From contig NZ_JAMXMV010000005.1 in assembly GCF_024055715.1 (NCBI RefSeq), forward strand, positions 407,735 through 471,734: a stretch of DNA of 64,000 bases. Reading direction: 5' to 3'. Below are positions 36,741 to 45,833 of the stretch, in pieces. Each line of letters begins with the position of its first letter. Position 1 is the first letter of the stretch. The stretch is from Actinoallomurus soli (GTDB lineage Bacteria; Actinomycetota; Actinomycetes; Streptosporangiales; Streptosporangiaceae). Under the pieces are notes generated by a model. The model did not search any database. It was not told the origin of the DNA and saw nothing but the letters and a program-made list of their open reading frames with translations. Position numbers and translations under genes: made by a program.

Positions 36741-38204
36741 ATGCGATCACGACTACTCGTCACCGCGGTCGTCGCCACCGCCGTGGCCGCGATCGGCGGG
36801 CCGGCCGCCGCGGACGGCATCCCGTCACCGGCGACCGGCGGCGCCGCGCGCCCCGCCGGGGCCTCGGCCGTATCCGGCCGGCCTCGGCTGGCCGACCCGC
36901 ATCCCTGCCCGGACCAGCCCGGCTTCACCTGTTCCACCCTGCGGGTCCCCCTCGACCACCGCGGCGAGGTGCCCGGCACGCTCGACCTCCAGGTCGCCAC
37001 CGCGGACAACGCGGGCGCGCCGAAGGGCGTCCTGCTGTTCCTCACCGGCGGCCCCGGGCAGCCCGGCGTGCCGTACATCTCCCGGATCGCCACGCAGCGG
37101 CTGCCGGAGCTGGCCGAGGACTATCGGTTCGTCATGCTGGACCAGCGCGGCACCGGGGAGTTCGGCGCGATCGACTGCCCGCAGCTGCAGGCCCAGGTCG
37201 GCAGCTCCGACATCGCCGCGCCCACTCCCGCCGCCATCCAGGAGTGCTCGCGGATCCTCGGCGACCGGCGCGGTCTCTACAGCACTAAGCAGACCGTCGC
37301 CGACTACGAGGCGCTCCGCCGGGCGCTGGGCGTGGACAAGATGGTCGTCGACGGCGTCTCGTACGGCACGTTCACCGCGGCCCGCTACGCCGTCGCCCAC
37401 CCGGCGCACGTCCGCAAGGTCGTCCTCGACTCGGTCCTGCCACACGTCGACCCGCAGGCCGACGACGGCCTCTACTTCACCGGTCTGCACGCTCAGGCGC
37501 GGGTGCTGCGCGACGCCTGCGCGAACGGGCCCGCCTGCGCGTCCGACCCCGCCGCGGACCTGGCCTGGGTGGTCCGTCACCGCACGGCCGCCGACGGGGT
37601 CAAGATCTTCGACGCGATCGTGTCCTACGAGTTCCTCGACCCGACCTACCGTGACCCGAACCCGCCCGGCCTGCCCGCCGGACACGGCGACCTCGTCGGC
37701 GCGCTGCACGCCGCGCGGCAGGGCGACCCGGCCCGGCTCGACACGATCATCGCCGACATGGCGCCGGGCGGGGACCCCGTCGCCTCGTACAGCTCGGGGC
37801 TGCACATCGACACGTTCTGCTCCGACAGCGTGTTCCCGTGGGGCCGGTCCGACGCGCCACTGGCGAGCCGGCGGGCGAGGCTCGACCGGACGCTGCGGCA
37901 CACCGACCCGCGCCGCGTGTGGCCGTACACGCTCGCGACGTCGGCGGGCAACGGGTTCACCCAGGAGTGCCTGCGCTGGTCCTCGCGCCCGGCCGCCGAG
38001 CCGCCGGCCCGCCTGCCCGACGTCCCGGTGCTGCTGCTGAACGGCGACCACGACCTGTCCACGCCGCTCGAGTGGGCGTACGAGGAGGCGACCCACGCGC
38101 CGGACGGCAGGGTCGTCGTCGTCAAGGGCGCCTCGCACTCGATCCAGAACCGCGAGCGCGGCCACGCGGGACGGGACGCGGTCATCGCCTTCCTCACCCA
38201 CTGA
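36741..38204 (+). CDS. Secreted alpha/beta hydrolase (tripeptidyl-aminopeptidase type)
   Basis: A 487-aa exported serine hydrolase. The signal peptide is about 23 residues (to GGPAAA). CPDQPGFTCSTLRVPLDHRGEVPGT is the family's N-terminal start, the nucleophile is in GVSYGT, and the C-terminal TAP-like domain holds Asp (NGDHDLSTPLEWA) and His (KGASHSIQN). Relatives (SlpD/SlpE/TAP) remove tripeptides from N-termini. CAGAAT (36729-36734) is 6 nt before the ATG and there is no Shine-Dalgarno sequence, so the transcript is probably leaderless. Confidence 0.9.
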   Translation: MRSRLLVTAVVATAVAAIGGPAAADGIPSPATGGAARPAGASAVSGRPRLADPHPCPDQPGFTCSTLRVPLDHRGEVPGTLDLQVATADNAGAPKGVLLFLTGGPGQPGVPYISRIATQRLPELAEDYRFVMLDQRGTGEFGAIDCPQLQAQVGSSDIAAPTPAAIQECSRILGDRRGLYSTKQTVADYEALRRALGVDKMVVDGVSYGTFTAARYAVAHPAHVRKVVLDSVLPHVDPQADDGLYFTGLHAQARVLRDACANGPACASDPAADLAWVVRHRTAADGVKIFDAIVSYEFLDPTYRDPNPPGLPAGHGDLVGALHAARQGDPARLDTIIADMAPGGDPVASYSSGLHIDTFCSDSVFPWGRSDAPLASRRARLDRTLRHTDPRRVWPYTLATSAGNGFTQECLRWSSRPAAEPPARLPDVPVLLLNGDHDLSTPLEWAYEEATHAPDGRVVVVKGASHSIQNRERGHAGRDAVIAFLTH

Positions 38205-38218
38205 CGGCACGCGGCGAG

Positions 38219-38255
38219 CCCCGGGGCCGGGCGGCGCGTCCGCCCGGCCCCGGGG
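38219..38255. terminator. Strong terminator hairpin
   Basis: A perfect 16-bp stem CCCCGGGGCCGGGCGG / CCGCCCGGCCCCGGGG with a 5-nt loop, 14 nt after the hydrolase stop. There is no U-run. Confidence 0.6.
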
Positions 38256-38448
38256 ACGTACGGAGCGGACCGCCGGCCGCGCGCCGCCCGAACGGGCCAT
38301 GAGCGGATCAAGGGCGGACCAAGAGCGAGCCAAGGAGGGGCTGAGGGGGTGAACATCGCCCGAAAAGAGGATGAACCAGGAGGCGAGGCCGCGGTCCCCC
38401 GCTTAGCCTCGGCCTGCTCACGTCAACGGTTCTTCGGGGGACTATTTC

Positions 38449-39525
38449 ATGGGACTGATGGGCCGGCCGATTCTCGTCGCGGCCATCCTCCTCGCCGCCG
38501 CGGGACCGGTGGCCTGCCTGTACCTGTGGAACCGCGTGAAGGGACGGCTCGCGATCGCGGTCCGCCTGTTCATGATCGTGATGTGTCAGGCGTTCGCGCT
38601 GCTCGTCGGCGGAGTGGGCCTGAACCAGTACTTCGAGTTCTACGCCTCATGGAGCGACCTGTTCGGCGGCGGCAAGGGCGGAGGGACCCCGATCGAGCAG
38701 GTCGGCGCGGGAGGTCCGGGCGGCCAGGTGCGCTTCGAACGGACACGGAACCTGGATCCGGACGTCTACACCGCGACGGTCACCGGCGAACACTCCGGCA
38801 TACGCTCCCGCATCCTGGTCTGGGTGCCACCCGGCTACGGTTCGGCCGCCAACGCCCATCAGACCTATCCCGTCGTGGAACTCCTGCCGGGCTACCCCGG
38901 CACCCCCTCGACCTGGTTCCACGCCGTGCACGGCGCCACCGCCCTCAAGGAGGCCATGGCCTCCGGGCACGCGCATCCCTTCATCCTCGTCGCGCCGGTG
39001 ACGACGGTCGTGCACGGCCGCGACACCGAGTGCGTGGACTTCCCCGGCGGGCCCCGCGTCGAGACCTGGCTCACCGACGACGTGCGCCAGGCGGTGACGC
39101 AGGCGTTCCGCGTCCAGGCGGACCGGAGCGCCTGGGGGATCCTCGGGTTCTCCACCGGCGGCTACTGCGCGGCCAAGATGGTGATCCGCCGGCCCGACCT
39201 GTTCAGCGCGGCCGTCACCATGCAGGGGGACGCCGTGCCGCAGACGCCGGAGGTCCGCCGCGACCACGCGCTGTTCGCCCAGAACTCGGTGCTCGACCTG
39301 CTGCGCACGCGCCGCCCGCCGGTGAGCCTGCTCCTGGCGGGCACCCGGCAGGACCGCGAGTCCGATAAGGCGATCAACCAGATCATGCCGCTGGTACGGC
39401 CGCCGACGACCGCCTTCCTGTACGTCCTGCCCAAGGGCGGCCATAACGCCTCCGTCTGGAACTCGATGCTGCCCCAGGCGTACGCCTGGCTGAGCGCCCG
39501 TCTGTCCGCTCCGCGCCCTTCGTGA
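38449..39525 (+). CDS. Membrane-anchored esterase (antigen 85/EstD-like alpha/beta hydrolase)
   Basis: A 358-aa protein. Two N-terminal hydrophobic helices (residues 5-25 and 38-60) anchor an extracytoplasmic alpha/beta hydrolase of the PF00756 type: WVPPGYGSAANAHQTYPVVELLPGYPG, nucleophile in GFSTGGYCA, and His in LPKGGHNASVWNSMLP. Relatives include mycolyltransferases and simple esterases; nothing shows an acyl-transfer role here. The start follows GGGGGAC. Confidence 0.85.
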   Translation: MGLMGRPILVAAILLAAAGPVACLYLWNRVKGRLAIAVRLFMIVMCQAFALLVGGVGLNQYFEFYASWSDLFGGGKGGGTPIEQVGAGGPGGQVRFERTRNLDPDVYTATVTGEHSGIRSRILVWVPPGYGSAANAHQTYPVVELLPGYPGTPSTWFHAVHGATALKEAMASGHAHPFILVAPVTTVVHGRDTECVDFPGGPRVETWLTDDVRQAVTQAFRVQADRSAWGILGFSTGGYCAAKMVIRRPDLFSAAVTMQGDAVPQTPEVRRDHALFAQNSVLDLLRTRRPPVSLLLAGTRQDRESDKAINQIMPLVRPPTTAFLYVLPKGGHNASVWNSMLPQAYAWLSARLSAPRPS

Positions 39526-39526
39526 C

Positions 39527-39564
39527 GCGGAACGGCGGGCGCCCGGAGGCGCCCGCCGTTCCGC
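39527..39564. terminator. Bidirectional terminator hairpin
   Basis: A perfect 16-bp stem GCGGAACGGCGGGCGC / GCGCCCGCCGTTCCGC with a 6-nt loop, beginning 2 nt after the esterase stop and facing the convergent gene at 39583. Confidence 0.65.
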
Positions 39565-39582
39565 ATGGTCCGCCCGGCGGCG

Positions 39583-40365
39583 TCAGAGCGACGTGAGGCG
39601 ATCGAGCAGATCGCCGTAGGCGCGCAGCGCCATCCGCAGGCGCTCGGTGTCCGCGTCGTCGCCGTTCCAGCGCTCCCGCAGGTCGCGCTGCTGATCCTCC
39701 AGAGCGGTGGTGATCGCGGTCACGGCCTCTTCGCACAGGGCGCCGGCCTGCTTCACCGCGTCGCGCGGGTCGTCGACGAAGCCGGCCTTGACCTCACGCC
39801 ACCGCGATCCGAACCGGTCCGCGTCGTCCCGGCCGATCAGCCGCTCCGTGGCCGTCCCGCCCGCCACGGCGTCCCTGCCGGAGTCGTCCTCACGGCCGGC
39901 GGCCGTCCCGACTCCGGTGCCGGACTCGTATCCACGGCCCGTGGTGCCGATGTCGGTCCCGTTCTCACGGCCGGAGGTCCCGCCGTACGGGCCGGAGTCG
40001 TCCTCACGGTCGGCGGCGGTCCCGGCGTCCGGTGCCATCACCGAGCCCGTCGATGCCGACGATCCGCCAGGAGCGTACGGCCGAGCGGTGGCCGCGGGCC
40101 CGGCCGTACGCTCGCCCAGCGGGTCGGCCGGGCCGCCCGGCTCGACCTGGGACGCGCGGGCGCCGGTGCGGCCGGACTCGGTCGTGTCCCGCTGTTCGTC
40201 CTCGGTTCGGCTCGACAGGATGATCTTGTCCGGTCCCGGGTCGTGGTCCTCGGTGGCCGTCCGCCCGCGCCCCTCGTCGGCGCCGGTCATCGGCATGCCC
40301 GCGACCGGGCGGTCGCCGGGCAGGGGACGCGCGCGCTCATCGGTCCGGTCCTCGTAGTCCTTCAT
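39583..40365 (-). CDS. Soluble partner protein with FVDDP-type domain
   Basis: A 260-aa protein. Residues 1-165 are disordered, Gly/Asp/Thr/Arg-rich with TGRGYESGTG-type repetition. The last 90 or so residues carry RFGSRWREVKAGFVDDPRDAVKQAGALCEEAVTAI and TERLRMALRAYGDLLDRL. The same domain ends the membrane protein encoded immediately upstream. Its ATG overlaps that gene's TGA by 4 nt. The domain is common in actinobacteria but has no assigned function that I know. Confidence 0.75.
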   Translation of the reverse strand: MKDYEDRTDERARPLPGDRPVAGMPMTGADEGRGRTATEDHDPGPDKIILSSRTEDEQRDTTESGRTGARASQVEPGGPADPLGERTAGPAATARPYAPGGSSASTGSVMAPDAGTAADREDDSGPYGGTSGRENGTDIGTTGRGYESGTGVGTAAGREDDSGRDAVAGGTATERLIGRDDADRFGSRWREVKAGFVDDPRDAVKQAGALCEEAVTAITTALEDQQRDLRERWNGDDADTERLRMALRAYGDLLDRLTSL

Positions 40366-41081
40366 CGTCTCCGTCCCTCCGCGACCTCGGCGTCCCTGCG
40401 TGACTCGCCGGCCGTGACCGACTCACCGGCCTCACCGTCCTCTTCGGCCCGCCGGGACCGGATCGGCCCGCCGGCCCGCCGGGCGTCGGCGGCCTCGGTC
40501 CGCGCCTCGGTCCGGCGCGCGTCGGCGTGCTCGCGGGGGTCGAGCGACTCGCCGTCGCCGAGCAACTCGGCGAACAGGGCGCGGTAGTGGACCATCGCCT
40601 GGCGGAGGTCCTCGGTGCTCGCCCGCCCCGCGTCGGCGCGGCCGCGGATGTCGTGCGCCGTGCGGTAGCGGTCGATCGTGCCGGCGTGCTCGACGGACAG
40701 GTCCGCGACCTGCTGCTCGTAGTCCTCGGTGGGGTAGCCGCGGTCCTTCATCACCCGGACGAGGAGGTTGTCCGCCTCGGCCACGGCGCTCTGGGGGGAG
40801 TCGACGAAGTGCTCCTGCACCCGCTGCCAGTCCGCGCGGTACCGGTCGCGTACCGCCGGGTCGAGGGAGCGGAGCTCCAGTTCCCGGTGACGCTGTTCGC
40901 GGGCGCGCAGTTCCTGCTCGGCCTCGCGGGTGCTGTTATGACGTTCCACGGTGCGGTCGTATTCGGGCCCGAACCTCTCGCGCAGCCGGCGACGCTGCTG
41001 CTGCCGCCAGGCGAGGAAGCCCAGGGCCGCTACGACCAGAACCGCGACGACCACGATGACGGCCACTGTGGCGGTCGACAT
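40362..41081 (-). CDS. Single-pass membrane protein with FVD-type domain
   Basis: A 239-aa protein. One N-terminal transmembrane helix (AVIVVVAVLVVAALGFLAW) is followed by an Arg/Glu-rich probable coiled coil (RERFGPEYDRTVERHNSTREAEQELRAREQR). A domain then reads RADWQRVQEHFVDSPQSAVAEADNLLVRVMKDRGYP...STEDLRQAMVHYRALFAELLG, and the tail is charged. The ATG follows GGAGGCAATC. It is coupled (4-nt overlap) to a soluble protein bearing the same domain, which suggests hetero-association at the membrane. Confidence 0.78.
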   Translation of the reverse strand: MSTATVAVIVVVAVLVVAALGFLAWRQQQRRRLRERFGPEYDRTVERHNSTREAEQELRAREQRHRELELRSLDPAVRDRYRADWQRVQEHFVDSPQSAVAEADNLLVRVMKDRGYPTEDYEQQVADLSVEHAGTIDRYRTAHDIRGRADAGRASTEDLRQAMVHYRALFAELLGDGESLDPREHADARRTEARTEAADARRAGGPIRSRRAEEDGEAGESVTAGESRRDAEVAEGRRR

Positions 41082-41143
41082 GATTGCCTCCGGTGGTGGG
41101 CTGTGATGAACGCCACGTGCCCGCAAAAAACTGGTCAAAACAC

Positions 41144-41189
41144 AACGCCCGGGCCGGGGCCGCCGAAGAGCGGCCCCGGCCCGGGCGTC
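41144..41189 (-). terminator. Intrinsic terminator of phosphatidyltransferase gene
   Basis: A stem of 19 bp with perfect arms (ACGCCCGGGCCGGGGCCGC and its complement) and a 6-nt loop. On the minus strand it is followed by a T-rich tract (TTGTGTTTTG, then TTTTTT). It is the clearest factor-independent terminator in the window. Confidence 0.85.
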
Positions 41190-41222
41190 GTACCGGGCTT
41201 CAGGAAAGGCCGGATGAACCGG

Positions 41223-42125
41223 TCACGGAACCCGCGCGGGCTCGGGGTTCCCGCCCTTGATCTCCGCGAGGGCGCGGGTGAAGTCGCGGGAGGACAGCCA
41301 CAGCTTGTACATGATGGCGAACTCGAACACGAGCAGCAGGGCGGCCGCCCCGATGGTGACGGGGATGATCTGGTTCACCAGCGGCGCGATGATGAACACC
41401 GCCATCTGGAACTCGATGCCGCTCACCAGGTGGGTGCGGACGCGGTGGTCGCGCAGCCAGTCGCGGACGCGGATGTACCAGGAGAAGCGCTCGCGGAACT
41501 CCTGCTGCAGGTCGATGACCTCGGCGGCGCGCGTCTTGATCTCGTCCGGGTCGAGCTCGGGGTCCTCACGCAGCAGGTCCTCGGCGAACACGGGCGTCTC
41601 GCCGGCGGTCGACTCCTCGACCGCCTTCTTCAGCTCCGCGCGCATCTGACGCCGGACCTTCGCCACCTGGAGGGCGTCGACGTAGCGGAGCATGTCAAGG
41701 AAGACGACCGCGACGCCGAGGAGGAGGTAGACCTCCTTGCCGGTGTGGTGGTACTCCCCCCACATCAGCGCGAGGGTGCAGGTGAGGACGCGGATGCGGT
41801 CGAAGACGTAGTCGAGCCAGCCGCCGAGCACCGTGCCGGTGCCCTTGAGCCGCGCGATCTTGCCGTCCATGCAGTCCAGCACGAAGCTGAAGTGGTACAG
41901 GACGGCGCCCAGGACCAGCCACTTCCAGTCCGCCGTGAGGAAACAGCCGGCCGAGCCGAGGCCGAGGAAGAGCGCGCCCCAGGTGATCTGGTTCGGCGTG
42001 ATGGAGGTCCGGTTGGCGGTACCGACGACGAGCCGGCCGGCCAGAGGGTCCACGAGGAACACCGTCCACCAGGCGTCCCGGGCCTTGAAGGTCCGGGACT
42101 TCACCTCTTCCAGCGTGAACTTCAT
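41223..42125 (-). CDS. CDP-alcohol phosphatidyltransferase family protein
   Basis: A 300-aa membrane enzyme. The signature D-x2-DG-x2-AR-x8-G-x3-D-x3-D is complete in LDCMDGKIARLKGTGTVLGGWLDYVFD. About six hydrophobic segments are interrupted by a hydrophilic 60-residue loop (QVAKVRRQMRAELKKAVEES...). Family members transfer a phospho-alcohol from a CDP-activated donor to make phospholipid or polymer head groups; substrates are not predictable here. A strong terminator follows its stop. Confidence 0.88.
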   Translation of the reverse strand: MKFTLEEVKSRTFKARDAWWTVFLVDPLAGRLVVGTANRTSITPNQITWGALFLGLGSAGCFLTADWKWLVLGAVLYHFSFVLDCMDGKIARLKGTGTVLGGWLDYVFDRIRVLTCTLALMWGEYHHTGKEVYLLLGVAVVFLDMLRYVDALQVAKVRRQMRAELKKAVEESTAGETPVFAEDLLREDPELDPDEIKTRAAEVIDLQQEFRERFSWYIRVRDWLRDHRVRTHLVSGIEFQMAVFIIAPLVNQIIPVTIGAAALLLVFEFAIMYKLWLSSRDFTRALAEIKGGNPEPARVP

Positions 42126-42376
42126 ACGGTTGGCCCCTTGGTCACATTGAGGGCGGCCCGGAACCGGCCGGGCCTAAGGATCTTGGTTGGTACTCCGTGG
42201 GACGCTCCGTCGGATTGCCAGGTTTACCGCTTGTTTACGGAGATTTCGTGAAACGGCTGTCGGAGCCGTTCCGCGGGCGGTCGGGGAGAGCCGTCCGTGC
42301 CGGGGCGGACCTGCGGAGAGTCGCCGCCGAATCGGTGGGTAACGTGCGGAGCGAGAGGCACTGGGAGGCGAACAAC

Positions 42377-43798
42377 ATGGAGAACAGGCTCTTCATCGGC
42401 GGCACCTGGACGGCGGCGGAGACGTCCTTCGACGTCATCGATCCGTCGACCGGCGAGGTGTTCGCCTCGGTCGCGGACGCCGACGCGAACGCCGCGGTGC
42501 GCGCGCTCGACGCCGCGGCGGCCGCCCAGGCGTCCTGGGCGGCGACCGCTCCGCGCGAGCGTTCGGAGATCCTGCGCCGGGCGTACGAGCTGATGCACGA
42601 GCGCGCCGAGGAACTGGCCCGGCTCACGACGAGGGAGATGGGACGGCCGCTGGCCGAGTCGCTGGGGGAGGTCGTCTACGCCGCCGAGTTCCTGCGCTGG
42701 TTCGCCGAGGAGGCGGTCCGCGTGGGCGGTGAGTACCGTGTCGCGCCGGGCGGGGACTACCGCATCCTGACGACCCGGCAGCCGACCGGCCCGGCCTACC
42801 TCGTCACGCCGTGGAACTTCCCGCTGTCGATGGTCACCCGCAAGGTCGGACCGGCGATCGCCGCGGGCTGCACGATGATCATCAAGCCGGCCGAGGCGAC
42901 GCCCCTGTCCGCGCTGGCCCTGGGCCGTCTGCTGGCCGACGCCGGTGTGCCCGAGGGCGTCCTGAGCGTGCTGCCGACGAACCGCGCGCCCGAGGTGACC
43001 GACGCCCTGGTCGCCGACGGCCGGCTGCGGCTGCTCTCGTTCACCGGTTCGACGCCCGTGGGCAAGAAGCTGATGGAGCAGGCCGCCGGCAAGGTGCTGC
43101 GGACGACGATGGAGCTGGGCGGGAACGCCCCGTTCCTCGTGTTCGACGACGCGGACCTGGACGCCGCGCTGAACGGCGCCGTGGTGGCCAAGATGCGCAA
43201 CACCGGGGAGTCGTGCGTCGCGGCGAACCGGTTCATCGTCCACGAGGCCGTCGCCGAGGACTTCGCGGCGGGTCTCGCCGAGCGGCTCGGCGCCCTCCGG
43301 CTCGGGCCGGGCCTCGACCCGGAGACGGAGGTCGGCCCGCTGATCGACGAACGGGCGCGCGACCGTGTCGCCGGTCTGGTGTCCGACGCCCTCGAACGCG
43401 GCGCGACCCTCCGTACGGGCGGGAAGACGCCGGACGGGCCCGGCTGGTTCTACCCGCCGACCGTCCTGAGCGACGTGCCGGCGGACGCCCGCGTGATGCG
43501 CGAGGAGATCTTCGCCCCGGTCGCGCCGATCGCCGCCTTTTCGGATGAGGAGTCCATGATCGCGGCGGCGAACGACACCGAGGCGGGTCTGGTCGCCTAC
43601 GCCTACACCCGCGATCTGAGCCGTGCGCTGCGGGTCTCGGAGGCGCTGGAGACCGGGATGGTCGGGATCAACCGCGGGCTCGTGTCCAACCCGGCGGCGC
43701 CGTTCGGCGGGGTCAAGGAGTCCGGGATCGGCCGCGAGGGCGGCTTCGAGGGCATCGACGACTACGTCGAGCTGAAGTACGTCGCCGTCGACCTGTGA
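42377..43798 (+). CDS. NAD(P)-dependent succinate-semialdehyde-type dehydrogenase
   Basis: A 473-aa ALDH. NRLFIGGTW, PWNFPLSMVTRKVGPAIAAGCTMIIKPAEATPLSALALG, FTGSTPVGKKLMEQAA, the general-base Glu in MELGGNAPF and Cys in TGESCVAANRF are all of the GabD group, which oxidises succinate semialdehyde to succinate in GABA breakdown. No GABA transaminase is near, so the substrate is provisional. The ATG is preferred over an in-frame extension back to 42197, because it has GGGAGG upstream and matches the family N-terminus. Confidence 0.88.
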   Translation: MENRLFIGGTWTAAETSFDVIDPSTGEVFASVADADANAAVRALDAAAAAQASWAATAPRERSEILRRAYELMHERAEELARLTTREMGRPLAESLGEVVYAAEFLRWFAEEAVRVGGEYRVAPGGDYRILTTRQPTGPAYLVTPWNFPLSMVTRKVGPAIAAGCTMIIKPAEATPLSALALGRLLADAGVPEGVLSVLPTNRAPEVTDALVADGRLRLLSFTGSTPVGKKLMEQAAGKVLRTTMELGGNAPFLVFDDADLDAALNGAVVAKMRNTGESCVAANRFIVHEAVAEDFAAGLAERLGALRLGPGLDPETEVGPLIDERARDRVAGLVSDALERGATLRTGGKTPDGPGWFYPPTVLSDVPADARVMREEIFAPVAPIAAFSDEESMIAAANDTEAGLVAYAYTRDLSRALRVSEALETGMVGINRGLVSNPAAPFGGVKESGIGREGGFEGIDDYVELKYVAVDL

Positions 43799-43807
43799 GG
43801 ACGGCGT

Positions 43808-43835
43808 GCGGGCCCCGGATAGCCCCGGGGCCCGC
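43808..43835. terminator. Bidirectional terminator hairpin
   Basis: An 11-bp perfect stem GCGGGCCCCGG / CCGGGGCCCGC with a 6-nt loop between the convergent dehydrogenase and binding-protein genes. Confidence 0.6.
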
Positions 43836-43841
43836 GTCCGG

Positions 43842-44897
43842 TCACTGCTTCGGCGCCTTGGAGACGTACTCGGTCGTGTAGGTCTTGGACAGGTCGACGC
43901 TGTCCTGCCTGCCCTTGACGTTCGGGGAGAACTGCGCGAGGACGTTCAGGACGTTCTTCGCCCCATCGGCGGGCATGACGCCGTCCGCGGTGAACATGCC
44001 GATGCTGTCCGCGACCGCCTTCTCGTACAGCTTGGGGTCCCCGCCGGCGTAGTCCGCCGGCATCTTGGCGGCGATCTCCGCCGGCTTGTGCGCCTTGATC
44101 CAGCCCAGCGTCTTGACGAACGCGTTGGCCAGCTTCTGCACGGTCGCGGCGTTGTTCTTGACGTAGTCGCAGTTCATGTAGAGGGAACTGGACGGGTACA
44201 GGCCGCCGAGCGCCGCCTTGGTGCCCGCCTCGGTCCGCATGTCGAGCAGGACCTTCCCCTGACCGGTGCTGGTGAGCTTGGCGACGGTCGGGTCCGTGGT
44301 CATGCCCGCGTCGATGCCGCCGTTGTTCAGGGTGGCGATGAACGTCTGGCCCGCGCCGGCCTTGACGGTCGTGTACCCGGAGGTCGGCACGCCGTTCTTG
44401 GTCGCGAGGTACTGCGTCAGGAAGTCGGTGGAGGAGCCGGGGCTGGTCACACCGAGCTTCTTGCCCTTGAAGTTCGCCGGGGACGTGATCTGCCCGGCCT
44501 TGCCGGCCGCGACGACCTCAACCTCGCCGGGGACGTCGGCGAACTGGACCACGCTCTCGATGCACTTGCCCTTGGTCTGCAGGTCGATCGTGTGGTCGTA
44601 GAACCCGACGACGCCCTGCACGTCGCCCGAGATCAGGACGTTCTCGGCCTGCGCGCCCGCCGGCTCGGTCAGCAGCTGCACGTCCAGGCCCTGCTCCTTG
44701 AAGTAGCCGAGCTGCTCGGTCAGCTTGGCGGGCAGGTAGATGACCTTGTCGATGCCGCCGACCATGATCTTCACGGTGCCGCCCTGCTTGCCCCCGCCGC
44801 TCCCACCGGACGCGGTGCGCGAGTCGCGGCAGGCGGCGAGGGACAGGGCGGTCGTGGCGGCGAGCGCCGCGGCGGCGATGCGGGTGGTCGTACGCAT
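43842..44897 (-). CDS. NMT1/SsuA-like ABC substrate-binding lipoprotein
   Basis: A 351-aa lipoprotein (lipobox LAAC at residues 20-23, Gly/Ser linker) of the NMT1/SsuA/nitrate-binding family: VKIMVGGIDKVIYLPAKLTEQLGYFKEQGLDVQLL, KKLGVTSPGSSTDFL and LVNAFVKTLGWIKAH-type helices. The family binds aromatic or aliphatic sulfonates, nitrate, taurine or thiamine-precursor pyrimidines. The CitA-like sensor encoded divergently suggests a carboxylate-containing ligand. Last gene of an ATPase-permease-binding protein operon; start after AAGGAGAGC. Confidence 0.88.
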   Translation of the reverse strand: MRTTTRIAAAALAATTALSLAACRDSRTASGGSGGGKQGGTVKIMVGGIDKVIYLPAKLTEQLGYFKEQGLDVQLLTEPAGAQAENVLISGDVQGVVGFYDHTIDLQTKGKCIESVVQFADVPGEVEVVAAGKAGQITSPANFKGKKLGVTSPGSSTDFLTQYLATKNGVPTSGYTTVKAGAGQTFIATLNNGGIDAGMTTDPTVAKLTSTGQGKVLLDMRTEAGTKAALGGLYPSSSLYMNCDYVKNNAATVQKLANAFVKTLGWIKAHKPAEIAAKMPADYAGGDPKLYEKAVADSIGMFTADGVMPADGAKNVLNVLAQFSPNVKGRQDSVDLSKTYTTEYVSKAPKQ

Positions 44898-44984
44898 GTG
44901 AGCTCTCCTTGAGGCAGGTGAGGACGCCCGTCCGCGGTGGGGCGGACGGCGGGCGGGGAGGGAAAGGGGAGGTGGGGCGGAGGG

Positions 44985-45833
44985 TCAGATCCGCGCCTCG
45001 TTGGCGGCCACGGGCGGGCGCCAGCGCAGCAGACGGCGTTCGAGGAGGGTGAGCAGCCACTCGGCGAGCAGCGCGATCACCGTGATGATGATCATTCCGG
45101 CGTAGATGCCGGCCGAGTCGAACGTGCCCTGGGCGTGGTTGATCAGCAGGCCGAGGCCCTTGTCCGCGCCGCTGTACTCGCCGACGATCGCGCCGATGAT
45201 GGCGAAGCCGAACGCCGAGTGCAGCGACGCGAGGATCCAGGACGTCGCGCTCGGGACGACGATCGTGCGCAGCACGGCCGTACGGCTCGCGCCGAGGATC
45301 CGCGCGTTGTTCACCAGGTTGCGGTCGACTTCGCGGGCGCCCTGGAAGGCGTTGAAGAACACCGCGAAGAACACCAGGATGAACGCGGTCGCGACCTTCG
45401 ACGACATGCCGAGGCCGAACCAGATGACGAACAGGGACGCCAGGATGATGCGGGGGATCGCGTTGGCGGCCTTGATGAACGGCGCGCACACGTCGGACAG
45501 GAACCGGCTGCGGCCCAGGACGATGCCCAGCACCACGCCGCCGACGCTGCCCAGCACGAACCCGATCAGGGCCTCTTCCAGCGTGTAGGCGATCTGCGTC
45601 CAGATCGACCCCTGCGACGTTCCGGTCGTGAACCAGTCGACGAGCCGGTCCCAGATCGCGCTGGGCTTGGAGTAGTAGAACGGGTCGATCCAGTACGTCG
45701 CCGCCAGCTCCCACGAGCCCAGCACGGCGACGACCAGCAGGACCCGGACGGCGTTCACGGTGAACGCCCGCCGGCGGCCCGCGGCGCGGGCCTGGGCGAC
45801 GGCGGTCGCGTGGTCGTCCAGCTCAAGCAGCAT
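44985..45833 (-). CDS. ABC permease (SsuC/TauC-like)
   Basis: A 282-aa permease with about six helices and the BPD_transp_1 core; the coupling loop reads LVNNARILGASRTAVLRTIVVPSATSWILASLHSAFGFAIIGAIVGE. The ATG giving MLLELDDHAT lies behind GAGAGGAG and overlaps the ATPase stop by 11 nt, so a longer in-frame extension is unlikely. It forms the channel of the NMT1-like importer. Confidence 0.88.
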   Translation of the reverse strand: MLLELDDHATAVAQARAAGRRRAFTVNAVRVLLVVAVLGSWELAATYWIDPFYYSKPSAIWDRLVDWFTTGTSQGSIWTQIAYTLEEALIGFVLGSVGGVVLGIVLGRSRFLSDVCAPFIKAANAIPRIILASLFVIWFGLGMSSKVATAFILVFFAVFFNAFQGAREVDRNLVNNARILGASRTAVLRTIVVPSATSWILASLHSAFGFAIIGAIVGEYSGADKGLGLLINHAQGTFDSAGIYAGMIIITVIALLAEWLLTLLERRLLRWRPPVAANEARI

